Part shown: positions 53,560 through 60,796 of the stretch, piece after piece | Layout: each line of letters starts with the position of its first letter | Numbering within the stretch: position 1 is the first letter of the stretch | Assembly: GCA_963773685.1 (NCBI GenBank) | Contig: CAVZBY010000005.1 | Location: 1-64,000 of the forward strand | Origin: JALHVH01 sp963773685 | Lineage (GTDB): Bacteria; Acidobacteriota; Aminicenantia; Aminicenantales; Saccharicenantaceae | Direction of reading: 5' to 3' | Length of the DNA stretch: 64,000 bases | Made by a program: the position numbers and the translations under genes | The notes under the pieces: model-generated | Databases searched by the model: none | What the model saw: the letters and a program-made list of their open reading frames with translations, nothing else | What the model was told of the DNA's origin: nothing

Positions 53560-53775
53560 TCACATATATTTTCTCATTGCCCTGTACAGGCTCAGGAGGC
53601 CCGAAATGATGCCGAGCACCACGAATATCAAGAGCATCCACGGTTCCGTGTGGAGCCACTTATCGAGCATGTAGCCGAAGAACAGGCCCACGGCGATCGA
53701 CGAGGGCAGGATGAGCCCGACCGAGCCCGCTTCGGCCAGCTTCCGGAAATCGACCCCTTTTCCCAGAATTCCCAT
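53560..53775 (-). CDS. atpZ: AtpZ/AtpI-type ATP synthase accessory protein
   Basis: A 71-aa protein with two transmembrane helices (VGLILPSSIAVGLFFGYMLD and MLLIFVVLGIISGLLSLY) and the AtpZ loop LDKWLHTEPW between them. It is encoded next to F0 genes in many bacteria and proposed as a Mg2+/Ca2+ channel or assembly aid. It starts 12 nt after the rfbD stop. It is separated from atpI by about 300 bp of repeats, which is unusual for this operon. Confidence 0.82.
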   Translation of the reverse strand: MGILGKGVDFRKLAEAGSVGLILPSSIAVGLFFGYMLDKWLHTEPWMLLIFVVLGIISGLLSLYRAMRKYM

Positions 53776-53787
53776 GGTCTTCGCCGC

Positions 53788-54651
53788 TCACCTCGTCGGG
53801 GACGGGCGGAGGGCGCCTTCTTCCCGGAGATAGTCCTCGAGCGCTTCCTGCCAGGTCCGGAGAGGGGGGCGGCGGAGGCTCCGGAGCGACGTGTTGAGCG
53901 GCCGCCGCAAGCCGCCCTCGAGCTCCGGCGTCTCAACGCGCCTCTCCAGCCGGATCGAGGTCCCTATCCGCCGGAAGATCTCGGCCGCGAAATCGTGCCA
54001 GCTGCAGTCGCCGGCGTTCGAGACATGGTAAATGCCCGGGGGCGCTCCGGACTCGACGATCTCCCGGATCCGGACAGCGGCGTCCACGGCGTAGGTCGGG
54101 CTCGAGACGATGTTGGAGGAAACGGAGACCCGGTCTTTCGTCCGGGCGGCGGCGAGCATGAGCTTGACGAAGTTCGCCCCGCCCTTGCCCACCGAGCCCG
54201 CGATCCCGAACAGGCTCGAGAGGCGGATGACGTGGTGGACGGGGACCTGCCGGGCGAAGAACTCGCCGGCGAGCTTGCTGACGCCGTAGGTGTTGACCGG
54301 GCAGGGGGCGTCCTCTTCGGTGTACGGGGCGCCCTTCGTGCCGTCGAAGACGTAATCCGTGCTGACCTGGACCAGCCCCGACCCGATGCCCAGGCAGGCG
54401 TCGCGAAGGTTCTTGACCCCGACGGCGTTGACCGCGAAGGCCCGGTCCGGGCTCTTCTCGCACTCGGGGACGTTGTGGAAGGCGGCCGTATTGATGACGA
54501 TATCCGGTCCGCAGGCGTCCAGGGCCTCGCGCAGGCGGACGGGTTCGCAGATATCGACCTCGCCGACATCGAGCGGGATACATCCCGGGCCGAAGACCTT
54601 AGCCAGCTCCCGGCCCAGCTGACCCCGGGCGCCGATGATCGCGACGTTCAT
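53788..54651 (-). CDS. rfbD: dTDP-4-dehydrorhamnose reductase family protein
   Basis: 287-aa extended SDR. NAD(P) motif IIGARGQLGREL at residues 5-16, INTAAFHNVPECEKSPDRAF, STDYVFDGTKGAPY, and the YGVSK active site (Y and K). This is the RmlD/RfbD pattern, giving dTDP-L-rhamnose, though other deoxysugar reductases look alike. There are no rfbA, rfbB or rfbC genes in the window. It has its own promoter (54669-54697) and AAGGG ribosome site, and precedes atpZ. Confidence 0.9.
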   Translation of the reverse strand: MNVAIIGARGQLGRELAKVFGPGCIPLDVGEVDICEPVRLREALDACGPDIVINTAAFHNVPECEKSPDRAFAVNAVGVKNLRDACLGIGSGLVQVSTDYVFDGTKGAPYTEEDAPCPVNTYGVSKLAGEFFARQVPVHHVIRLSSLFGIAGSVGKGGANFVKLMLAAARTKDRVSVSSNIVSSPTYAVDAAVRIREIVESGAPPGIYHVSNAGDCSWHDFAAEIFRRIGTSIRLERRVETPELEGGLRRPLNTSLRSLRRPPLRTWQEALEDYLREEGALRPSPTR

Positions 54652-54668
54652 GTGACCCTTCCCCGGGT

Positions 54669-54697
54669 TTTATAACACGAATTCCGGCCCGTGTTAA
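54669..54697 (-). promoter_or_regulatory. sigma70-type promoter of rfbD
   Basis: Minus strand: TTAACA (54692-54697), 17-bp spacer, TATAAA (54669-54674). The predicted transcription start is near 54662, giving a leader of about 11 nt with GGGGAAGGG as ribosome site. Confidence 0.65.
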
Positions 54698-54703
54698 GGC
54701 GAT

Positions 54704-55804
54704 TCAGGGAATCGGCCTGGGCCGGGGAGGATCTCCCTCGGGCCGGAGGCCCCCGCCCGCGTCCGCGTCCCGGGAGGCGCCGATGTCTTTCATGACCCTG
54801 GAAGGCGCGAAGATCGGGACCGGTTCCACGCTCAGGAATATCGCGCCCAGGGCGATCCTGGGAATATGGGCGACGAGGTGAAGGACGATCGCCAGGCCGA
54901 GCGCCTCGCTCCTGGGGATGCCGAAAGCGGCCAAGGCGGCGATGATCGAGACTTCGAAGATGCCGATCCTGCCGGGGGCGGCCGGCGGGATGTTGGCGAT
55001 CGACCGGGCGAAGGTCGTGAACAGCGCGGCCCCGAAGGAGAGATCGAGGTGAAAGGCGCGGAACATGACGACCATCATCGCGAGCTGGAGGAAGAGCAGG
55101 AACGCCGTATAGAGGAAGACCGCGGCCGCGACCCTGACGTCCCGGAGGGGCGTGAAGGCGTCGGCGGCGTGCCCGAGAAACGCGTTCACCTTCGCCCGCC
55201 AGGGAGACGGCAGGATGCGGGAGACGAGCTCGGCCATCTTGAGAAATACGGCGGGTCGAACGACGAGCCCGACGAGCACGGCCAGGCTTGCCAGGGCCAG
55301 GGCGCCGACCGCGAATCCGGCGGCCGGCGGGAAGATCCCCTTCCCCAGGCCGAAAACCGCGGGCCCCGCTATCAACGCGGCCGCGAAGACCGCGAAATCG
55401 AAGACCCGCTCGACGGCGATGGTTCCCAGGGCGAAGCCCGCCGCCGTCCCGCCTTCGACGCTCGTCAGCCAGACGCGTAAGAGCTCGTTCGTCCGGGCCG
55501 GTATGACGATGTTCGCGAACTGCGAAAGGATGTTCCAACGGAAGAGCCGCCCGAGGGACGGGCGGATCCTGGGAGCCAGCAGGATGCGCCAGCGCCGGCC
55601 GAGGACGTTGACGCCGAAGAGAGAGAGGGCGACTGTCGTCGCCACGAGCAGGTAATCCGCTCCGGCAAGAGCCTTGCCGACCGCCGCCCAATCGACGCCC
55701 CTGAGGCTTAGCCACAAGGCGAGGGCCGTGAATCCCGCGGCGACGATGACGGCCAGCGCCTGCCGCGTCCTCTCCCGGGGGGTCCGCTTCCTTTTGGCGC
55801 CCAT
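54704..55804 (-). CDS. lysylphosphatidylglycerol synthetase/YbhN-family membrane protein
   Basis: A 366-aa protein with about eight transmembrane helices, of the LPG_synthase_TM/UPF0104 family. Motifs: LGRRWRILLAPRI, FRWNILSQFANIVIPARTNELLRV, TIAVERVFDFAVF, and NIPPAAPGRIGIFEVSI. Members probably move lipids or lipid-linked intermediates across membranes; the catalytic aminoacyl-transferase domain of MprF is absent. It lies in the polysaccharide locus, starting 1 nt after the glycosyltransferase stop. Confidence 0.88.
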   Translation of the reverse strand: MGAKRKRTPRERTRQALAVIVAAGFTALALWLSLRGVDWAAVGKALAGADYLLVATTVALSLFGVNVLGRRWRILLAPRIRPSLGRLFRWNILSQFANIVIPARTNELLRVWLTSVEGGTAAGFALGTIAVERVFDFAVFAAALIAGPAVFGLGKGIFPPAAGFAVGALALASLAVLVGLVVRPAVFLKMAELVSRILPSPWRAKVNAFLGHAADAFTPLRDVRVAAAVFLYTAFLLFLQLAMMVVMFRAFHLDLSFGAALFTTFARSIANIPPAAPGRIGIFEVSIIAALAAFGIPRSEALGLAIVLHLVAHIPRIALGAIFLSVEPVPIFAPSRVMKDIGASRDADAGGGLRPEGDPPRPRPIP

Positions 55805-55805
55805 G

Positions 55806-57089
55806 TCACCAATCGGCCGTGAGGCCCCAGAGGAATCCGGCGCCCCAGGCCACTTGCATGGTCATGAGGGCCGCCGCCGCGACGAGGCGCGTCTCGAAGC
55901 CGGACGTGCCCGGATCCTCCGGCGCGGGCCCGGCGAGGGCCGCCGCGAGCATGCTCGCCGCGTAGGCCGCGAAGAACAGCAGATGCATAGGGGCCTTGAA
56001 GCTGCGGACGATGGAGAATCCCATCATGGCGATGAGAAGCGGCGCGGCGATCTGCCGCCAGCTCGTGAACGCCCGGTGCTTCTTGGCCGTCCGGGCGCGT
56101 CCCCTCCCGAGCCGGAAATACCGTCCGGCCAGCGCCCCGAGCGTCGGCGGGACCTCGCGGAAGACCTTCAGGCCGCCGTCCACCCAGATCTTCCGGCCGG
56201 CCAGAACGATGCGGACGTTCATCTCGGAGGCTTCATCGCCCCTCGACCCGGCGTCGAAAAGACCGATCTCGTCGAAAAGCTTCCTCCGGTACGTCCCCGA
56301 CTCGGCCCTCTCCGCATATCCGGAGTACCCGGGCTTCGCCGGCCGGCCTCCCAGAGGATGGCGGATAGCCAGGGCGAGGGCCTGCCCGAGGCGCCCTCTC
56401 CCGGCCACGGGGACTTCGATGCCGCCCGCGTTGGCCGCCTCCTTCTGTTCGAGGAGCTCGACGCAGCGCCTCAGGTAGCCGGGCGCGTAGGTGGCCCCTG
56501 CGTCCGCCCGGGCGATATAGGCTCCCCGGGCCTCCAGGATCCCGATGTTCAGGCCCCGGGAGGCAACGTGGAACGGGTTGTCGATGATGCGGATGACCGG
56601 ACGCCGCCGCCCCCCGACGGGAGGGTTCCAATCGTACCGGTCCCCTTCCCGGGCCTCGCGCACCCATGTCCCGCGGGAGGACGCGAACCAGAGCACGTCG
56701 TCATTCAAGAAATCCCCCCCAGCCCCCCCTTTTGCAAAGGGGGGTAACTGGCCTGCCCTAGCGTCCCCCTTTCCATAGGGGGGTGATGGACTTGCCCCAG
56801 CCTCCCCTTTGTTAAAAGTGGGGTTGGGGAGAGATGGATTCCCCCCTTTATAAAAGGGGGGTGCGGGCGGAGATGAAGACCCCCCTTTGTTAAAAGGGGG
56901 GGTGGGGGGATTTATCAGTTCCTCGACCTCCTGCCGCGTCCTGTCCGTGCTCCCTCCGTCGACGATCAGGAATTCGCAGGACTTGATCGACCATTCGTCG
57001 AGCAGGCTCCGCAGAGCCCGCCCGACGGACCCCTGCGCATTGCGGCAAGCCATCACCACCGTTACCAGAGGTCTTTTCTCGTTCGCCAT
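55806..57089 (-). CDS. family 2 glycosyltransferase with in-frame repeat insertion
   Basis: A 427-aa membrane-linked glycosyltransferase. The GT-A nucleotide-binding start is PLVTVVMACRNAQGSVGRAL, then EFLIVDGGSTDRTRQEV. Residues 62-129 or so are PPFxKGG repeats encoded by a palindrome array (56710-56913, 204 bp = 68 codons). GT2 sequence resumes at LNDDVLWFASSRGT, with ARGAYIARADAGATYAPGYL and GTYRRKLFDEIGLFDAG. Two to three C-terminal transmembrane helices follow. Start ATG 57087-57089. The insertion falls on a surface loop after the first Asp motif, so activity may be kept. Donor and acceptor sugars are unknown. Confidence 0.85.
   Translation of the reverse strand: MANEKRPLVTVVMACRNAQGSVGRALRSLLDEWSIKSCEFLIVDGGSTDRTRQEVEELINPPTPPFNKGGSSSPPAPPFYKGGNPSLPNPTFNKGEAGASPSPPYGKGDARAGQLPPFAKGGAGGDFLNDDVLWFASSRGTWVREAREGDRYDWNPPVGGRRRPVIRIIDNPFHVASRGLNIGILEARGAYIARADAGATYAPGYLRRCVELLEQKEAANAGGIEVPVAGRGRLGQALALAIRHPLGGRPAKPGYSGYAERAESGTYRRKLFDEIGLFDAGSRGDEASEMNVRIVLAGRKIWVDGGLKVFREVPPTLGALAGRYFRLGRGRARTAKKHRAFTSWRQIAAPLLIAMMGFSIVRSFKAPMHLLFFAAYAASMLAAALAGPAPEDPGTSGFETRLVAAAALMTMQVAWGAGFLWGLTADW
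56710..56913. repeat. array of five CCCCCCTTT..AAAGGGGGG palindromes (family C) inside the GT2 gene
   Basis: The array begins AAATCCCCCC and ends GGGGGATTT, exactly like the outer ends of the paired elements at 4183-4217 and 4833-4867. It holds five palindromic cores with centres such as TTTGCAAA, TTTCCATA, TTTGTTAAAA and TTTATAAAA. Its length of 204 bp is a multiple of three and no stop appears in the minus-strand reading frame. Confidence 0.92.
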
Positions 57090-57195
57090 AGAAGGTCCGG
57101 AATAACTTGTAACCCATTTGGGGAGGAAAATAAAGGGCCTTCTCCGGATTACAGGGTTCGTGGCGCCGGCGCTGTGCCGGAGCCGACCCTGCCGC

Positions 57196-58098
57196 TCAGC
57201 TGAATTCGCCCGTGTCGATCCATTCCTTCTTGAGCACGCTCCAGAAGTCCTCGGCGAGGCCCCGGAGAACGTACGCGTAGGGCAGCCAGCCGTAGCCGCG
57301 CTCGCCCCAGGCGGCGCCCCAGGAGTTCCGGATGAGGAAGGCGCCCTCGGTCGGGAGCTCCTTCGCCCCACTCCCGGCGTTCTCGATGCGCATCCTGTCG
57401 TCGTACCCGACCGCGACCACGGCGTGCCCGCCCTCGATCCGCTCCCGCGGGCCGGGGAAGGGGATCCGGCCCGTCGCGTCGGCCTGGGCGATGGAATCGT
57501 AGACCGAGAATCCGAACATGGCGGGGTGCCCCGCGACGAGCCCGGATTTGACGCGGGCGACGACCTCCTGCGCCGGGCTCCCCGGCGGGTCGTGACGGTA
57601 ATATTTGACGGCCTGGCAATTCTGGGCGAAGGCATAACAGAAGGCCGGGGGCTCGCGGTCGAAAGCCTCCCCGGCATCGGAATAGGGCCAATGCTCCTCG
57701 GGCGGGACGCCGAAGAGGACCATCGCTCCCATGGTCGACCTGAGGGTGGCGCCGGTATCCCCCTTGAGCTTCATCAGGTTCCGGGTGACCTTGTAGAGGA
57801 AGAGCCGCGAGGCTTCGAGGTGCCGGCCGAAGGCCCGCCTCTCGTAGTACTCGATGACCCCGACGCCGGCGTTGGCCGTGCACGATCCGAGCCGCCCCTG
57901 GTCCTCCACCGGCGGGCACCAATCGCGGAGGTCGATCGCCCCAGGGGGCGCCGCGGCGGGCTTCCGGGACCCCGGGACTCGCGCTGCGGCCTCCCGTCCC
58001 GCAAAGATCTTCCTGACCTCCGCCGTCCCGATCGTATAATCGCGGAGATCCGGGTGATCCGGGAGCCAGCCCATTCCGTGCCCGAAGGCGTCGCTCAT
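57196..58098 (-). CDS. C1A (papain-like) cysteine peptidase
   Basis: A 300-aa peptidase with a complete papain triad: the oxyanion Gln67 and nucleophile Cys73 in VEDQGRLGSCTANA, His225 in EGGHAVVAVGY, and Asn258 in IRNSWGAAWGERGYGW. The N-terminus MGWLPDHPDLRDYTI is typical of bacterial C1A proteins. There is no signal peptide and no inhibitory propeptide, so it is presumably cytoplasmic or needs another route out. It overlaps the small membrane-protein gene by 4 nt and sits inside the polysaccharide locus. The substrate is unknown. Confidence 0.92.
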   Translation of the reverse strand: MSDAFGHGMGWLPDHPDLRDYTIGTAEVRKIFAGREAAARVPGSRKPAAAPPGAIDLRDWCPPVEDQGRLGSCTANAGVGVIEYYERRAFGRHLEASRLFLYKVTRNLMKLKGDTGATLRSTMGAMVLFGVPPEEHWPYSDAGEAFDREPPAFCYAFAQNCQAVKYYRHDPPGSPAQEVVARVKSGLVAGHPAMFGFSVYDSIAQADATGRIPFPGPRERIEGGHAVVAVGYDDRMRIENAGSGAKELPTEGAFLIRNSWGAAWGERGYGWLPYAYVLRGLAEDFWSVLKKEWIDTGEFS

Positions 58099-58448
58099 GC
58101 CCGCCTCCCGACCCGCATTTCGGCGCCGTCCTTCATTTCATCCGGCCGCGCCCACTGGCCGCCCTCGACGACGATCCCGTTCCAGCCGAATCCGAACCCG
58201 AACGCCAGGCAGAAAAGCTTGAAGTAGGCTTCGAAACCGGGGCCCCCGCCGGAGGGGGCGGGCCCCTGGGGGAAGATGACGAGCGTCAGGATGAAGCCGA
58301 TGGCGAGCGAGGCCGCGGCCGCATGGATGTACCGCCGGTCGAACTTCAGGGCCCGGCGGTCCCGGAGCTTTCTCAGCCAGGGGAGCAAGGTCCTGGCCAG
58401 GACTCCGAAGAAGACGCCGGCGAACTTCAGAACGAATTCCGTCGTCAC
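58095..58448 (-). CDS. small membrane protein paired with the C1 peptidase
   Basis: A 117-aa unrecognised protein. There are likely three hydrophobic segments (FVLKFAGVFFGVLARTLLPWL, AAAASLAIGFILTLVIF, YFKLFCLAFGFGFGWNGIV, each under one helix length). A basic loop RKLRDRRALKFDRRY lies between the first two. Its stop overlaps the peptidase ATG, so the two are co-translated. It may recruit the peptidase to the membrane (inference). Confidence 0.65.
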   Translation of the reverse strand: MTTEFVLKFAGVFFGVLARTLLPWLRKLRDRRALKFDRRYIHAAAASLAIGFILTLVIFPQGPAPSGGGPGFEAYFKLFCLAFGFGFGWNGIVVEGGQWARPDEMKDGAEMRVGRRA

Positions 58449-58686
58449 GCTCCCTCCTTCCCGCGGCGCTGGGGCGCATCATAGAGGCTTTTATTGATTA
58501 ATGACGGTGGAGACGCCGAAAATTTCTCACTTCTCGAGGTTTTTTCGTCGTTCCTGCGAACGAGCCTTCCCGTGGCGGGCGAGACCCGGGGCCCGGCCGT
58601 CCCATCCGCGCCGGAGAACGCAGATCCTCCCTTGGAGGAACGACCGGGGGAGAAATTAGGGACGGCTGTCGGCCGGCGGGAGGGAA
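58449..58686. other. 238-bp gap with no recognised gene
   Basis: This contains a short A/T-rich segment (about 58485-58530) that could hold the promoter of the peptidase pair; a TATGAT -10-like box is readable on the minus strand near 58478-58483. A plus-strand frame here (58494-58784) runs into the ligase gene and has no similarity or ribosome site. Confidence 0.4.
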
Positions 58687-60765
58687 TCAGCGGAAGGCGA
58701 TCTTCCCGACGGCGACGCCGAGATCGCGGGCATCCCGGATCTTCCGCGTTTTCCACGGATTCCAGGTCCTGTCGACCTCGATAAGAAGGAGGATGTCCTG
58801 TCCGAGCTCCGGCGCGAGCGAAAATTCGAAGGCTTTCCAATCTGCGTCGCGGAGGACCGCTTCGCCGATGATACGCTTGTGCCTGAAAAGACCCCGGATC
58901 GCGAGGACCCTGGCTTTCACCGGGTTCCGGCCGATGTCCGGATGGGCGGCCTGGAGGGGGATCAGGACCGAAGGCTTATCCACACGGAGGGCCGTCCCGG
59001 CATGGCGGCCGGTCCAGCGGAAAGCCCGGCCGTCCAGGGTCTTCTCCATCCGGGAGAATCCGAAATCCTGGCGCAGGCCGAATTCCCGGGTCCGGCTTTC
59101 CAGGGAGAGCGAGCGGGTCGAATTCCAGAGGAGGGCGGCGCCATAGAGGACGAGCCCGGCGACGGCCAGCCGCCGGAACCAGGGCTTTGACGGGCGGCCG
59201 GCGCCATCGCTATAGCCGGGGGCGGACGGCGTGCGCCCGGCGGCCAGAACGATCGCAACAAGGAGCCAAAAGAAGTACTTGATCTCGAAGCTCCCTATGT
59301 ATGTGTGGACCTGGAGCGCGAGGAGATAGGAGACGATCCCCGCGACGGCCCCCGTGACGATCCACCTTTCCCCGGAGGCGGGGGCGGAGGCCGAGACGCT
59401 TCTCTTCATCTGCTTTACGAGCTCGAAGAAGGCCCAGAGAACGAGGGCCACCCCGATGAGCCCCGTCTCCGTGGCGACCTGGAGGAGATAATTCTCCGCC
59501 GATTCCGGCACGCGCTTGGTGACCCCGAGCTTCTTCGCGTAGTTCGAAACCTCGATGATGAAACTCCCCGTTCCGAGCCCGGTCAGGGGATAATCCCGGA
59601 TCATCGGGAGGGCCAGCTTCCAGAGAACGTCGGCCCGGCCCCGCAGGACGCCCGTCATCGACTCCTGTTGGAACATCGCTTTGAGCCGGAAGGACGTCCG
59701 CGAGGTCGCGGCCTTTTCGAACAACGCCTTGCGGAAGATGACGCCGTTGGCGACGAGGGCCAGGATCACCAGGACGACCGCCCACGACGACCAGTGGACG
59801 TTCTTCCAGGACCGGGCTCCGGCCTCCCCCCTGTCAGGGCGGGCCCCACGCACGTTCATCAGGGCGAAAACGCCCAGGGAGACCGGAAGGCCCAGCAGGC
59901 CGCTCTTCGAACCCGTAAAGAAGAGGACGTACGCGGCCGAGAGGAGGGTTGCGAACGCCAGGACCCGCACGAGCCCCCGCCTGGCCAGGGCGATCCCCAG
60001 GAGGAGAGGGATGACCATCGCAAGATACGTCCCAAAAGAGAGCGCATCCTTCAGCGTGCCGTTCACGAGACCCTGTCGGATGCTTGTGGGGTTGTTCCCG
60101 AGACTCAGGTGCCCGAAATGCTGGAGGAAACCGAAGGATACGGTGACGCAGGCGCCGATAACGACGGCGGCCAGGACGGAGCCCATATCCTTCCCGGACC
60201 TGAACGTGTTATAAGCGACGATCAGGAACGCGATCCCGGTCAGATAGTTCAGGGTGCAAAAGACGACGCTCATGAGGGCCCCGCCCGCGGAGACGCCATG
60301 GGCGTTGGTGATCAGCTCATAGATATGGTCGCTCCGGAAGGGGGCGAAATTGGCGTAGCGCCAGAAGGCGACCAGGCCCGAAAGGGCGGCGAGGGCGGCG
60401 AACAGCACAAGGGGCCTGAAGAGGGGGGCGTTCGGAGAAGGCTTCGGGCCGCGGAAGAGGAGCGATCCGAGCCAGCCCCCGAAAAAGAACAGGAAGAGGA
60501 CGAGCGCCGCCGGCGCCATGGGCAGGGGCTCGTAGAGCTTGAAGAAATAGGGCAGGCCGTTGACGAGGGGGAAGAGGGCGATGAAGAGGAGGGTGCCCTT
60601 TCGGGCATCGATGAGGGTGATGACGAGAACCGCGGCGAGGACCGGCAGGAAGACCGCCTGGAAGGGACCGACCAGGGGAACATACGTGACGTAGAAGAGA
60701 TAAGCGCCCGCGGCGTAGACCGCCAGAGCGAGAGAGAGGATGAGAGACCTTGTCCGGTGGGGCAC
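58687..60765 (-). CDS. O-antigen ligase/polymerase-like membrane protein
   Basis: A 692-aa protein with about 12 transmembrane helices and the Wzy_C/WaaL signature in the large periplasmic loop: RGRADVLWKLALPMIRDYPLTG is the conserved region, here as MIRDYPLTGLGTGSF followed by SAENYLLQVATETGLIG. That region (R ... D.P..G.G ... H/N.) is diagnostic for ligases joining glycans to lipid A or proteins. A C-terminal soluble domain of about 150 aa (from TRSLSLESRTREFG) is an extra, probably periplasmic, beta-rich module. It is the ligase-type gene of the locus; polymerase activity is the alternative. Confidence 0.85.
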   Translation of the reverse strand: MPHRTRSLILSLALAVYAAGAYLFYVTYVPLVGPFQAVFLPVLAAVLVITLIDARKGTLLFIALFPLVNGLPYFFKLYEPLPMAPAALVLFLFFFGGWLGSLLFRGPKPSPNAPLFRPLVLFAALAALSGLVAFWRYANFAPFRSDHIYELITNAHGVSAGGALMSVVFCTLNYLTGIAFLIVAYNTFRSGKDMGSVLAAVVIGACVTVSFGFLQHFGHLSLGNNPTSIRQGLVNGTLKDALSFGTYLAMVIPLLLGIALARRGLVRVLAFATLLSAAYVLFFTGSKSGLLGLPVSLGVFALMNVRGARPDRGEAGARSWKNVHWSSWAVVLVILALVANGVIFRKALFEKAATSRTSFRLKAMFQQESMTGVLRGRADVLWKLALPMIRDYPLTGLGTGSFIIEVSNYAKKLGVTKRVPESAENYLLQVATETGLIGVALVLWAFFELVKQMKRSVSASAPASGERWIVTGAVAGIVSYLLALQVHTYIGSFEIKYFFWLLVAIVLAAGRTPSAPGYSDGAGRPSKPWFRRLAVAGLVLYGAALLWNSTRSLSLESRTREFGLRQDFGFSRMEKTLDGRAFRWTGRHAGTALRVDKPSVLIPLQAAHPDIGRNPVKARVLAIRGLFRHKRIIGEAVLRDADWKAFEFSLAPELGQDILLLIEVDRTWNPWKTRKIRDARDLGVAVGKIAFR

Positions 60766-60796
60766 GGGTTCCTCTCGGCCGTCCTCTGCCCGGGGC

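Noticed and set aside
58494..58784. Plus-strand frame of 96 aa after the peptidase pair
   Set aside because: Two-thirds overlaps the antisense of the ligase gene's end; no ribosome site, Arg-rich C-terminus typical of shadow frames.
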